A stretch of 64,000 nucleotides of DNA from an uncultured Collinsella sp. (GTDB lineage: Bacteria > Actinomycetota > Coriobacteriia > Coriobacteriales > Coriobacteriaceae): the NCBI GenBank assembly GCA_959019945.1, contig CAUEQD010000004.1, positions 62,001 through 126,000 of the forward strand. Direction: 5' to 3'. The notes under the pieces are model-generated. The model made no database searches and was not told where the DNA came from. It saw nothing but the letters and a program-made list of their open reading frames with translations. Below are positions 26,392 to 35,472 of the stretch, one piece after another (the first letter of the stretch is position 1; each line of letters starts with the position of its first letter). The position numbers and the translations under genes are program-made.

Positions 26392-29362
26392 ATGGTGGGG
26401 ATGTCCTGCCTGTTGACGTGGCATCTGGCTTTCCCTTGTGGTTGATTTCGTCTAAGAGCTCCGCTGCGATCTCGCTGTTTTTGAACCTGATGCTGCAGTC
26501 TTCTTTCTTGGGGAAAGCTAGTAGCGGGATCGTTCCGTACCAGATAGTTTCTTCGTCAATTATCGCTGCACACAAACGTCCTTCTGCTCTAATGGCATGC
26601 TCGACGTTCATTTCTGCCAAAGTCTCGCTTGCATCTTCGCGCGGAGTCGAGGCAATGAAAAACTCAAGAGCAATCCCTCGGGCAGTGGCACCTTTGATTG
26701 CGTCGCCGAGCTTTGCGAGGCAGGCGGCGGATGCGTAGGGCGCGGCAATGAAGATACTCTTGGCGGCGCCAACGATGTCTTCAACCAGAGTCTCTACGGC
26801 ATTAGCCGGTTCTATGAGAATGTTTTGATCGGACTGCTCGCTGCCTCCGGTCACGTAGACTTCGTACCCGAGCTTGGCGTAGGTCTTGAGTCTCTTCTGG
26901 TACATGCGGGCGAGCATGGGTATAGATAAATCAACGTAGTCGAATATCTCAACCCGTCGCTTGCCCTCGTGGCTTCTATGGAGCCTGCCCGCCTGCTGTG
27001 TGATGCTGCCGTCCCACGATATCGGCGTGGCAATGAGTAGAGTGTCAAGGAAGGACAGATCGAAGCCCTCGCCCAAAAGGCTTTCGGTGGCGACGATGAT
27101 TCGATGTTCATGCTCGAAGCGGGGAAGACTGCTCAGTATCGTTTTTCTTTCTTTGGCGTCGATTTCCCCGGTCAGGAGAACGGGTTCGTGTCCTTGGTTT
27201 TTGAGCATCCCGAACAGCTCCTCGGCATGCTTTTTCCTTTTAGTCAGCACGAGCGGATGCCGGCCGTTTGACGCAGCTTCAATAGCGTCGTTGACAATCA
27301 ATTCGTTTCTAGCTGCATGCGTGCACAGCAGGTCGAGAATCTGATTGAAGTTTGCACCTGGCTCGTAGGCGGGTAGTCGAATTCCAGTAAAACGAGGCCG
27401 TACGATGCGCTGGATGCCCTGCTGAATCGCTTGCGCTTTTGGATCGATAACATAACGGAGCGGGCCGCAGAGCATGGAGAGCGCCCGCGTAAGGCCGTCG
27501 GATCGTTCGGGCGTCGCAGAAAGGCCGTATACGTATTTGGCCGGGGCGGACTTGAGAATAAGCTCGAGCTGTGGTGCGGCGGCATGGTGGCATTCGTCGC
27601 AGATAATGAGGCCGTAATTACGAACAAGGCCCTTAACTATCGGCTCTCCGGTTTGGCGGTCTTTGCCAGATAACGACTGGAACGAAGCGATGTCGACGAG
27701 GCCGCTTACGGCCATTTTGCCCCCTCCTATTTGTCCGATGACCGGAGGCTGCCTTTTGCTGATTCGTCCTTTTGGGGTTCGGACGGGCTCCCTGTTGTCC
27801 GTAATGTCGATAAATCGCTCGAGCTGGGATTTCCATTGGGTTATGAGTGCGGTTTTGGGAACGATGACGAGAGTTGGAAGACCAATGGATGCAATAAGAT
27901 AAGCTCCGACGACTGTTTTACCGAAGCCTGTCGGCGCGGACATGATTCCGTCTTCGTATATGAGCATCTGATCAGCGGCGATTTGCTGCTCAGGGCGAAG
28001 GGCGCCTTTAAATGTCATCACAATTTGATTGCCGGATTTGCGTTCGTCTGAATAGTGGGCAGTAACGCCGGTTTCTCGGAGCAGCTGCTCAAGCTGAGTT
28101 TTGCAGCCCCGGGGAATCGCAACATAACCATCTCTCAGTTCGCTGAGGTCTATAAGTCGCGGTTTACCGAATACCGATTGATGCATGGCTTGTGCTCGAT
28201 AGAATTCTGGGTTGGCGAATGTTGCGAGCCCGCGGATTTCCATTTGAGCTGCAGGACTCAGAGACTTTTCGGGGATGTAGAGCATATCGGCTTGCGTGAC
28301 GGGCAGCGATGAAGGAAAGTCCCGCGATGTGAGCGGTAGCCGCTTTCGTGGTTTTTGGGCATATCGTTTGGTCTTGTTTGCGACCGTAACTGTTGCTAGC
28401 CCGTGTGGGTTGTCCCCAGTGGTCTCGATCAGATTTTGCACTGTCGAGCGCGGAATCAGCTGGACTTGCGACAGATAAAGCCATTGGTCGGGAAAGGGCT
28501 CGAATTGTTCGTCTACAAATACGCTGTTTCCTTCACGTTGTGCCTTGCCTTGAAAGGGAAGTGCGATGAGGTTTCCAAAACCTCCATCGGGAATAGTGTC
28601 CTGAGCGGGTAGCATTCGATCAAAGGCCTCGAACGTGATTGTCTTATTAAGCGCCGCAGCTTCGGTTATAAGGCAACTTCCAAACTCTCTGGCAGCCTTT
28701 GCGCTGATTGGCTCGAGAAAGAAAAACCAGATGTGTGCGCCGTTGCCGGACCTTGAGCGCTCGACGGCGGCGTTAATGTTCCGTCGTTTTGCAACAAGCC
28801 GTACGACATTTGTTGCCTCTTTCCAGTCTGCTTTGTCAAAATCGATGACGAGAACTTTCGTATTGCAGTTCTTGTCGAGTACATATTGCCCGAGGACATC
28901 GCGGAACCGGTCATCGTTGCCTTTAAAGTGAGCAATGATTGCGGCATCGCTTAATTCGGGGAAGACGCGATTGTGGCATTCCGCGCATTTGACTTTTTGA
29001 TGGGCTACTTTGGGACAAATTCCCGGCTTCCACTCGTTTGCGCAAGCGGGCGTATAGCCGATGCCCCCGTCTTTTCTGCGATATCCATGAGCGTAAACAT
29101 CTTTACGCCCGGTAAAGAGGCTGCGAAAGAGCTCGAGTTTGTCACGTGCTGGGCTCGCACTGGTGACGATGCCCTCGATTTGTGCTCGTTCATCGAACAA
29201 AGCGCCGGCTTCTTCCCACTCTTCAAGTGTGGCGTAGCGTACGTCTGAACCGTTGTTGCAAATGACGATTTGTCGGTGTGGGTCTGCGGTGTGCGCAATC
29301 GTCTGATCGTATTTAAATTGTGCGGTCCCAAAGAGGGCGTATTGATGCATGGTGTTGCCCAT
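26378..29362 (-). CDS. TOTE-type primase-helicase fusion with degenerate PLD domain
   Basis: 994 residues. Residues ~100-300 are an archaeo-eukaryotic-primase domain of the TOTE conflict-system kind: Cys cluster C107/C116/C126/C129, VIDFD (172-176), ERSRSGNGAHIWFFF with catalytic His210, and FDRMLPAQDTIPDGGFGNL. A superfamily 2 helicase follows: APTGFGKT (476-483), DECHH (589-593), SATPERSDG and QQAGRLHR. The C-terminal ~120 residues resemble a phospholipase-D-like nuclease, but the HxK motif reads RLC, so it is probably inactive. TOTE systems are predicted anti-mobile-element nucleic-acid systems. Weak ribosome site; the frame stays open ~50 codons upstream with no start codon. Confidence 0.82.
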   Translation of the reverse strand: MGNTMHQYALFGTAQFKYDQTIAHTADPHRQIVICNNGSDVRYATLEEWEEAGALFDERAQIEGIVTSASPARDKLELFRSLFTGRKDVYAHGYRRKDGGIGYTPACANEWKPGICPKVAHQKVKCAECHNRVFPELSDAAIIAHFKGNDDRFRDVLGQYVLDKNCNTKVLVIDFDKADWKEATNVVRLVAKRRNINAAVERSRSGNGAHIWFFFLEPISAKAAREFGSCLITEAAALNKTITFEAFDRMLPAQDTIPDGGFGNLIALPFQGKAQREGNSVFVDEQFEPFPDQWLYLSQVQLIPRSTVQNLIETTGDNPHGLATVTVANKTKRYAQKPRKRLPLTSRDFPSSLPVTQADMLYIPEKSLSPAAQMEIRGLATFANPEFYRAQAMHQSVFGKPRLIDLSELRDGYVAIPRGCKTQLEQLLRETGVTAHYSDERKSGNQIVMTFKGALRPEQQIAADQMLIYEDGIMSAPTGFGKTVVGAYLIASIGLPTLVIVPKTALITQWKSQLERFIDITDNREPVRTPKGRISKRQPPVIGQIGGGKMAVSGLVDIASFQSLSGKDRQTGEPIVKGLVRNYGLIICDECHHAAAPQLELILKSAPAKYVYGLSATPERSDGLTRALSMLCGPLRYVIDPKAQAIQQGIQRIVRPRFTGIRLPAYEPGANFNQILDLLCTHAARNELIVNDAIEAASNGRHPLVLTKRKKHAEELFGMLKNQGHEPVLLTGEIDAKERKTILSSLPRFEHEHRIIVATESLLGEGFDLSFLDTLLIATPISWDGSITQQAGRLHRSHEGKRRVEIFDYVDLSIPMLARMYQKRLKTYAKLGYEVYVTGGSEQSDQNILIEPANAVETLVEDIVGAAKSIFIAAPYASAACLAKLGDAIKGATARGIALEFFIASTPREDASETLAEMNVEHAIRAEGRLCAAIIDEETIWYGTIPLLAFPKKEDCSIRFKNSEIAAELLDEINHKGKPDATSTGRTSPPFAVE

Positions 29363-29570
29363 TTGAATGCCATTCTTGTGTTGGAGTTGCTGAGACGAGG
29401 GTACGGCATTGCGACTTCTTGGGATATATAATTTCGATTCAAGTTCGCTAATGGTGAGGGATTGCTCCGCGAGTGGCTTTCGGTCGATGCCAAGGCGCGC
29501 GACGGCCCTTGGTAATCAGGATTTGCGGTTATGTGGGCAGCCGGAGGCGTAAAGAGCGGGCTTCATCCGA

Positions 29571-29800
29571 ACCCGGTGGGCAAAAAATGGCAAATATGAG
29601 TACTGTTGCCTGGCTAGTACCATATCATTTGGAAAGTATTTAAGACCAATTGGCTGAGATTAGATATTTCTAACCCCCTTACCACGACGATTCGGGGCTT
29701 TATGGCGCATGAAATCGGTGAAAGCGGGCAATTTCAGCTAGATTTTGCTGTTACTAAAATTGTGACAGTACTCATATTTGCCATTTTTTGCCCACTGGGT
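29571..29800. mobile_element. 230-bp element with 36-bp terminal inverted repeats (MITE-like)
   Basis: 29576-29606 and 29765-29795 are perfect 31-bp inverted repeats, extending to 36 bp (29571-29606 with 29765-29800) with one mismatch. They contain GCAAAAAATGGCAAATATGA. The 158-base interior has no open frame of note. A miniature inverted-repeat element or an IS remnant fits; no clear target-site duplication was seen. Confidence 0.6.
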
Positions 29801-29890
29801 ATCGTTGGGGCCAATCAAAGCTCCCCAAACAGCTGGGAACGCGCCAATCGCCAGCAATATCTTGTATGTGGGTAGCGCGCGGCAATAAAG

Positions 29891-29953
29891 TTGCGGTGAA
29901 ATAGGGACTGATTTGCGGCTGATAAGCCAAAAACAGTCCCTATTCCACCGCAA
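29891..29953. repeat. Palindromic GCGGTGRRATAG repeat, copy 3
   Basis: TTGCGGTGAAATAGGGACTG on the left and CAGTCCCTATTCCACCGCAA on the right, with an inner GCGGCTGATAAGCC segment shared with copy 2. It ends 16 bases from the stop of the minus-strand DegV gene. Confidence 0.8.
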
Positions 29954-29968
29954 GTGGTAAAGGTGCCT

Positions 29969-30829
29969 CTAGTGAACGGGCTGGTAGTGGGGGCAGTAGC
30001 TGATGGCGATGGCATCGACGCCTACGTGGGTGGCGATGGTGCAGCCGATGGGGCCGGTGCCGGCGTCTACGTAGTCCTGGCCCGCGAGCGCCTCGTTGAC
30101 AAGTTCCTGCTCCTCGGCGGCGCCGGTCGTGAGCACGCGCACGCTTGAGCCCGGGTGCTCGGCCAAAAACGCGAGGCAGTCTGCCATGGTGTTGGCGACG
30201 ATGCGCTTGGCGCCGCGGCCCTTCTTGATGGCCTTGATCTCGCCCGACTGCCACTCCGGCGAAACGGCCAGGCGAATATTGAGCATCTGCGTGAGCTGGC
30301 CGGCGAGCTTGGGCGCGCGGCCGTTCTTAACGAGGTTCTCGAGCGTGCGGGGAATCAGCAGCAGGTGCGCGTCGGGCAGGGTCGCGCGGATCTGTGCCTC
30401 GGTCTCGTCCAGGCTGCGGCCGTCCTCGCGCATGGCGAGCGCGTACTCCACCAGCAGGCCCTCGGCACCCGAGCCGGTGCGCGAATCGATGCAGCGCACG
30501 TCGAGCTCGTGGGTCTCGGCGACCAGGCATGCATTGGAATAGCAGGCGGACCACTCGCTGCACAGCGAGATAAAGATCGCGCTGTCGTGGCCATCGGCGC
30601 GCACGCGGTCAAACAGCGCCTTGAACTCGCCGGCACTCGGCTGCGAGGTATGCGGCAGCTGCTCGGAGCCGGCCATGCGGGCGACGTACTCCTGGGCGGT
30701 GATCTGTACCTGGTCGAGCAGGTCCTCGCCTTCGATAATCACATGCAGCGGAATGACGTAAATGCCGAGCTCTTGGGCGCGGGCGGGGGAGATGTCCGAC
30801 GTGGAGTCGGTTATGATGGCAAAAGACAT
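29969..30829 (-). CDS. DegV family fatty-acid-binding protein (second)
   Basis: 286 residues. The N-terminal FAIITDSTSDISP, TSQPSAGEFKALFDRV, the serine-rich substrate block FISLCSEWSACYSNA and C-terminal GPIGCTIATHVG are DegV marks. It likely binds a fatty acid. ATG 30829 follows AAAGGTG; the longer frame start at 30886 lacks a ribosome site. It faces away from the HAD gene, sharing the intergenic region. Confidence 0.88.
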   Translation of the reverse strand: MSFAIITDSTSDISPARAQELGIYVIPLHVIIEGEDLLDQVQITAQEYVARMAGSEQLPHTSQPSAGEFKALFDRVRADGHDSAIFISLCSEWSACYSNACLVAETHELDVRCIDSRTGSGAEGLLVEYALAMREDGRSLDETEAQIRATLPDAHLLLIPRTLENLVKNGRAPKLAGQLTQMLNIRLAVSPEWQSGEIKAIKKGRGAKRIVANTMADCLAFLAEHPGSSVRVLTTGAAEEQELVNEALAGQDYVDAGTGPIGCTIATHVGVDAIAISYCPHYQPVH

Positions 30830-30985
30830 AATTGCACCTTTCGTTGGGGCGCGGCAGCGCCGCCTTCTGAGAGCAAAGTGCGACAAGTATAGTGGAGTTG
30901 CTCTACATTGCTAGGTTCAATTGTTGAATAGTCAACAGTTTGAAGTGTCGGTGTGGAAATCATCAACTGGGGAAGAGGGATACCG

Positions 30986-31648
30986 ATGGAGGCGCTGGAG
31001 ATAGGCAAGCGGCCGGTCGTGCTGTTTGATTTCGATGGCACGGTGGCAGATACGGGTCGGGCGGTGATGACCTCGACACGCAAAACGTTGGCCGCGCGCG
31101 GGTTTTCGGAGGCGCAGATGGGTGACCTGCGTCGCATGATCGGGCCTCCGCTGTGGAAGAGCTTCCACGACTTTTACGGCTTTACGCGCGAGGAGTCGCT
31201 CGTGGTGGCCGACGAGTACCGTGCCTTTTTTGACGAGCTGGGTCCGGAGGAGTATCCCGTGTTCGACGGAATCCCCGAGCTGCTCGATGGCTTGGCGGCG
31301 CAGGGTCATCGCATGGCCGTGGCGACGTCTCGCATGGAGGCAAAGTGTATCGACATGGTGCATGAGCTGGGGCTTTCTCAGTTTGAGGCGGTGGTTGGCA
31401 TGAATCCGCCGCAGGGACGCGAGACCAAGGCCGATTCGGTCCGCGACGCCCTGGCGGCGCTTGGCGCGACTGCCGACGAGGCCGTGATGATCGGCGACCG
31501 CTTTAACGACGTGGAGGGCGCGCACGCGATGGGCGTGCCGTGCATCGGCATCTATTCGGGCGCGGCGGCGCCGGGCGAGCACGAGTCGGCGGGTGCCGAT
31601 GCGGTGGTGCACTCGGTGGCAGAGCTTGCTAAACTTTTCGCTATCTAA
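30986..31648 (+). CDS. HAD-superfamily hydrolase (phosphoglycolate-phosphatase-like)
   Basis: 220 residues. Motif I is VVLFDFDGTVADTG, motif II falls at VATSRME, the conserved lysine at ETKADSVRDAL and motif III at MIGDRFNDVEGA. The four-helix cap after motif I places it with phosphoglycolate phosphatase/pyrophosphatase-type enzymes; the substrate is not determinable. AGAGGG lies upstream of ATG 30986, which is preferred over ATG 30953. Confidence 0.87.
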   Translation: MEALEIGKRPVVLFDFDGTVADTGRAVMTSTRKTLAARGFSEAQMGDLRRMIGPPLWKSFHDFYGFTREESLVVADEYRAFFDELGPEEYPVFDGIPELLDGLAAQGHRMAVATSRMEAKCIDMVHELGLSQFEAVVGMNPPQGRETKADSVRDALAALGATADEAVMIGDRFNDVEGAHAMGVPCIGIYSGAAAPGEHESAGADAVVHSVAELAKLFAI

Positions 31649-31702
31649 TGACGTAATGTGAGGGGCGGGCGTGCCCGTCGCTCATTGCTAAGGAGGTCGT
31701 CC

Positions 31703-33139
31703 ATGAATCAGGTGGAGCAGAGCGTTACCGAGTATGTCGACGAGGTCTGGGAGGATGTCGTCGCCGATATCGAGCAGCTGGTGAGTTATCCGTCCGTGGC
31801 TGTTGCCGCCGGTGCGGAGCCCGGCGCGCCGTTTGGTCGCCCGGTCCGCGACGCGCTCGATTGCGCGCTCGGTATCGCGCAAAAGCTCGGCTATCAGACG
31901 AGCGACGACAAGGGCTATGTGGGCATCGCCGACATTCCCGGCCGCGGCGACAAGCAGCTCGCGACCATTTGCCACGTGGACGTGGTTCCCGCCGGCCCTG
32001 GCTGGAACACCGACCCGTTCGCCATGGAGCGCCGCGAGGGCTGGCTGCTCGGTCGCGGCGTGATTGACGACAAGGGTCCGGCGGTGCTGTCGCTCTACGC
32101 CGGCGCTTACCTTCTCAAGCACGGCATTGTTCCGCGCTACACCTTCCGCGCACTGCTGGGCTGCGATGAGGAAGTGGGCATGTCCGACGTTCACCATTAT
32201 CTGGAGAACCACGCAGACCCCGACTTTTTGTTTACGCCCGATGCCGAGTTCCCGGTCTGCAATGCTGAGAAGGGCCAGTTTGGGGCGACGTTCGTGAGCC
32301 CCAAGATCGACGGCGGGCGCATTGTGTCCTGGAGCGGTGCCGAGGCGAGCAACGCCATTCCGTCGCAGTCTATCTGCGAGCTCGCGATTGCCGCCGATGA
32401 GCTGCCGGCGCCGGTCGAGAATGCTGACCGCCTGGAGATCACGGCTCTCGACAATGGTCATGTGCAGATTTTCGCCCACGGTATTGGCGGTCACGCCTCG
32501 ATGCCCGAGGGGACGATCAATGCCGTCGGCCTGATCGTGTCGTATCTGCGCGAGGCCGAGGACGCGTTTGGTGCACGCGACGAGCGCCTGCTGACGCCTG
32601 CCGAGCACGAGTTCGTCAAGTTCCTGGCCTTTGTGCATGCGGATGCCTATGGTCGCGGCCTGGGTATCGACGCGACGAGCCCAGCGTTTGGCCCGCTTAC
32701 CTGCAACGCTGGCGTCATCCGTGTGGCGGATGGCCATATCGAGCAGGTCATCGACGTGCGCTTCCCCGACAGCACGAGTGCCGATACCATCCGCGAGCAG
32801 CTCGAGCCGCTCGTGGGCCGTTTTGGCGTGACGTGCCGTGTGGGTCGTGCGAAGGTGCCGTTCTCGGTGTCTGCCGACGATCCGGCCGTGAAGGCGCTTA
32901 TCGATACCTATAACGAGTTCACCGGCAAGCATGCCGAGCCCTTTGCCATGGGCGGCGGCACGTACGCGCGCAACTTTGCCCGCGCCGTCTCGTTTGGCCC
33001 CGAGGAGACCGGCCTGGAGCTGCCCGCATGGGGCGGCCAGATGCACGGCCCCAACGAGTGCGCCAACGAGGAACAGCTCAAGCAGGCGCTCAAGATCTAT
33101 ATTGTTGCGATCCTCCGTTTGAATGAATTAGAGCTTTAG
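31703..33139 (+). CDS. PepV-like M20 dipeptidase
   Basis: 478 residues, the size of PepV/Sapep dipeptidases. Metal ligands appear in CHVDVVPAG (His), GVIDDKGP (bridging Asp), CDEEVGM (catalytic Glu and Glu ligand) and TPDAEFP (Asp); the last His is in QMHGPNE. The lid domain sits between ~190 and 390. It would cleave dipeptides in the cytoplasm. AGGAGG precedes the ATG at 31703. The nested-hairpin element begins directly at its stop. Confidence 0.9.
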   Translation: MNQVEQSVTEYVDEVWEDVVADIEQLVSYPSVAVAAGAEPGAPFGRPVRDALDCALGIAQKLGYQTSDDKGYVGIADIPGRGDKQLATICHVDVVPAGPGWNTDPFAMERREGWLLGRGVIDDKGPAVLSLYAGAYLLKHGIVPRYTFRALLGCDEEVGMSDVHHYLENHADPDFLFTPDAEFPVCNAEKGQFGATFVSPKIDGGRIVSWSGAEASNAIPSQSICELAIAADELPAPVENADRLEITALDNGHVQIFAHGIGGHASMPEGTINAVGLIVSYLREAEDAFGARDERLLTPAEHEFVKFLAFVHADAYGRGLGIDATSPAFGPLTCNAGVIRVADGHIEQVIDVRFPDSTSADTIREQLEPLVGRFGVTCRVGRAKVPFSVSADDPAVKALIDTYNEFTGKHAEPFAMGGGTYARNFARAVSFGPEETGLELPAWGGQMHGPNECANEEQLKQALKIYIVAILRLNELEL

Positions 33140-33289
33140 GGTTACGCGGTTTTACCAAACCGCGTAACAGCTCGACGCTGCAAACGCCCCCAAGCGGCAA
33201 TCTGACGTTCAATCGTCGGTCGCGTACAAAAGTACGCTTCCCTCCTCTTTCACGTCACCTTGCTCGCTTAGGGGCGTTTTCGCTGACTT
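33140..33289 (+). ncRNA. Nested-hairpin intergenic element, copy 3
   Basis: First hairpin 33141-33168 (GTTACGCGG/CCGCGTAAC). Then TCGACGCTGC, outer stem AAACGCCCC (33182-33190) with GGGGCGTTT (33271-33279), AGCG with CGCT, TGACGT (33203-33208) with ACGTCA (33252-33257), and inner GCGTAC (33222-33227) with GTACGC (33232-33237). CAATCTGACGTTCAA and TTTCACGTCACCTTG are identical to copy 1, while the outer and inner stems differ but pair. Confidence 0.6.
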
Positions 33290-33314
33290 ATGCTCAACCT
33301 GTGGGGTTTCCAAG

Positions 33315-33400
33315 GTAGTCCTTGGGGACGTTCTTAAATGACTAGTCAAACAAGAACGTCCCCAACGACTAGTCGTTTAAGAACGTCCCCAACAACTACC
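33315..33400. repeat. Tandem/inverted GTAGTC-type repeats
   Basis: Three alternating-orientation copies of the TTGGGGACGTTCTTAAA-type sequence, ending in AACTACC, form a compound palindrome. The first is in the same orientation as the copies at 20099 and 23329. From 33401 to the pstS start I see no further feature except the leader. Confidence 0.7.
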
Positions 33401-33600
33401 TTCCTCTGGTGTAAAAGGTGCGCCATGTTCGGCGCTGGATTGTTATTCGTTTGTAAAGGCCGTGCTGCGCTTGCGGTAAGGGTCTATCAGATGCCCGTAA
33501 AAAACCGCAGTTGGCGCGGGCACTGCCCGATCGAGGCCGTATCTTTCCAAACAGCAAAGCGGGCGGGGTGCCCGCGAGTCGCATGTATGAAAGGAAGATC

Positions 33601-34539
33601 ATGCTCGATCAGGCTTATTCTCGTCGTCAGTTCCTCGGCCTCGCTGGTGGTCTTGCCAGCATCGTCGGTCTCGGCCTCGTTGGCTGCGGTGGCTCCAACG
33701 CCGCCGACACCGCTGCCGAGGGTAGCGCCGCTGCTGCCGAGTCCGTCTCCGGCGAGGTGACTTACGACGGCGCCTCCTCGTTCCAGGCTCTCGTCGAGGC
33801 CGCTGCCGAGAAGTTCATGGATGCCAACCCGGACGTCTCCGTCTCCGGCTCGGGCAACGGTTCGGGCAAGGGCCTGACCGCTGTCGCCGCCGGCACCGTT
33901 ACCATCGGTAATTCCGACGTCTTCGCCGAGACCAAGCTCGAGGCCGACCAGGTCAAGAACCTCGTCGACCATGAGGTTGCTGTCGTGGGCATGGGTCCCG
34001 TCGTCTCCAAGAACGTGACGGTCGACGACCTGTCCCTCGAGCAGCTCAAGGGCATCTTCTCCGGCCAGATCACCAACTGGAAGGAGGTCGGCGGCGACGA
34101 CGCCACCATCGTCGTTCTCAACCGCAAGGCCGGCTCCGGCACTCGCGCCACCTTCGAGGCCGCCGTCTTTGGCGACGAGGTTGTCGACTTTAAGGGCGAC
34201 GCCGAGCTCGACAAGTCCGGCGACGTTCAGACTCAGATGGGCAGCACCGACAACGCCATCTCCTACCTCGACTTCTCGCACTTTGACGATTCCAAGTTCA
34301 ACGCCGTCAAGGTCGAGGGTGTCGAGCCCAAGAGCAAGAATGTCACCGACGACTCCTTCAAGATCTGGGCTACCGAGCACATGTACTGCGCCAAGGACGC
34401 CGACGAGGCCACCAAGGCCTTCCTGGACTTTATGCTTTCCGACGACGTCCAGGGCAAACTTGTCGAGGAGCAGGGCTTTATCCCCGTCTCTGCCATGAAG
34501 GTCGTCAAGGACGCCAGCGGCAAGGTCTCTGCTAAATAA
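33601..34539 (+). CDS. pstS: Phosphate-binding lipoprotein PstS
   Basis: 312 residues. The N-terminus combines a twin-arginine-like SRRQFLGLAGG with a lipobox LVGC, so the mature protein is a lipid-anchored Tat-type substrate-binding protein. SGSGNGSGKGLTAVAAGTV, the KLEADQ region and RKAGSGTRATFEAAV form the phosphate site of PBP-like PstS. AAGGAAG precedes ATG 33601. It is the first gene of pstSCAB; no PhoU gene follows pstB. Confidence 0.93.
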   Translation: MLDQAYSRRQFLGLAGGLASIVGLGLVGCGGSNAADTAAEGSAAAAESVSGEVTYDGASSFQALVEAAAEKFMDANPDVSVSGSGNGSGKGLTAVAAGTVTIGNSDVFAETKLEADQVKNLVDHEVAVVGMGPVVSKNVTVDDLSLEQLKGIFSGQITNWKEVGGDDATIVVLNRKAGSGTRATFEAAVFGDEVVDFKGDAELDKSGDVQTQMGSTDNAISYLDFSHFDDSKFNAVKVEGVEPKSKNVTDDSFKIWATEHMYCAKDADEATKAFLDFMLSDDVQGKLVEEQGFIPVSAMKVVKDASGKVSAK

Positions 34540-34563
34540 GTAATCGCCCCGGAAAGGTTTGCA

Positions 34564-35472
34564 ATGGCAAAACAGCTGCCAAAGCGCGACCTTGAGAACG
34601 TGGGCCTGGGCGTCACGGGCGCGTGCGTAGCGCTCGTGACGCTTGTCGTTGCCGCGCTCATCTTTATGGTCGCCCAAAAGGGCCTCTCGGCTTTTGTCAA
34701 GGACGGCGTCTCGGTCGTCGAGTTTTTCACCGGCACCAAGTGGGACCTGGCCAACACAGCCGAAAACGGCCTGCCCTATACCGGCGCCCTGCCCCTGATC
34801 GTCACCTCGTTTGCGGTCATGGTGCTCTCCACGCTTATCGCGCTGCCCATCGCCATCGGCTCTGCCATCTTTGCGGTCGAGATTAGCCCTAAGTTTGGCT
34901 CTAAGATCTTTCAGCCGCTCATTGAGCTTTTGACCGGCATCCCCTCGGTCGTCTTTGGCCTGATCGGTTTTCACGTGGTCGTCGGTCTTATGAAGAGCGT
35001 TTTCCACGTGAGCACGGGCCTGGGCATCTTGCCCGGCGCCATCGTGCTGGCCGTCATGATCCTGCCGACCATGACCACGCTTTCGGTCGATGGCCTGCGC
35101 GCCGTGCCCGACGGCTACCGCCAGGGCTCGCTCGCGCTGGGCTACACCCGCTGGCAGACCATCTGGCACGTGGTGCTCAAGTCCGCCATGCCGTCGCTCA
35201 TGACCGCGGTTATCTTGGGCATGACCCGCGCCTTTGGCGAGACGCTCGCCGTGCGCATGGTCATCGGCGGCATCGAGGCCATGCCGACGTCGCTGCTGTC
35301 GCCGGCTTCGACCATCACCACCACGCTCACCACGTCCATGGCAGTCTATGCCGAGGGCTCGGCCCAAGACGATGTTCTGTGGGCGCTCGGCCTGCTGCTG
35401 ATGGGCATGAGTCTCATCTTCATCCTGATCATCCACCTTATCGGCCGCAAGGGGGCGAAGGCTCGTGGCTAG
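34564..35472 (+). CDS. pstC: Phosphate ABC transporter permease PstC
   Basis: 302 residues with about six transmembrane helices. The permease coupling loop is LRAVPDGYRQGSLALGYTRWQTI, and GMTRAFGETLAVRMVIGG completes the PstC signature. It forms the channel with PstA for high-affinity phosphate uptake. GGAAAGG precedes the ATG, and its end overlaps the pstA start by eight bases. Confidence 0.95.
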   Translation: MAKQLPKRDLENVGLGVTGACVALVTLVVAALIFMVAQKGLSAFVKDGVSVVEFFTGTKWDLANTAENGLPYTGALPLIVTSFAVMVLSTLIALPIAIGSAIFAVEISPKFGSKIFQPLIELLTGIPSVVFGLIGFHVVVGLMKSVFHVSTGLGILPGAIVLAVMILPTMTTLSVDGLRAVPDGYRQGSLALGYTRWQTIWHVVLKSAMPSLMTAVILGMTRAFGETLAVRMVIGGIEAMPTSLLSPASTITTTLTTSMAVYAEGSAQDDVLWALGLLLMGMSLIFILIIHLIGRKGAKARG

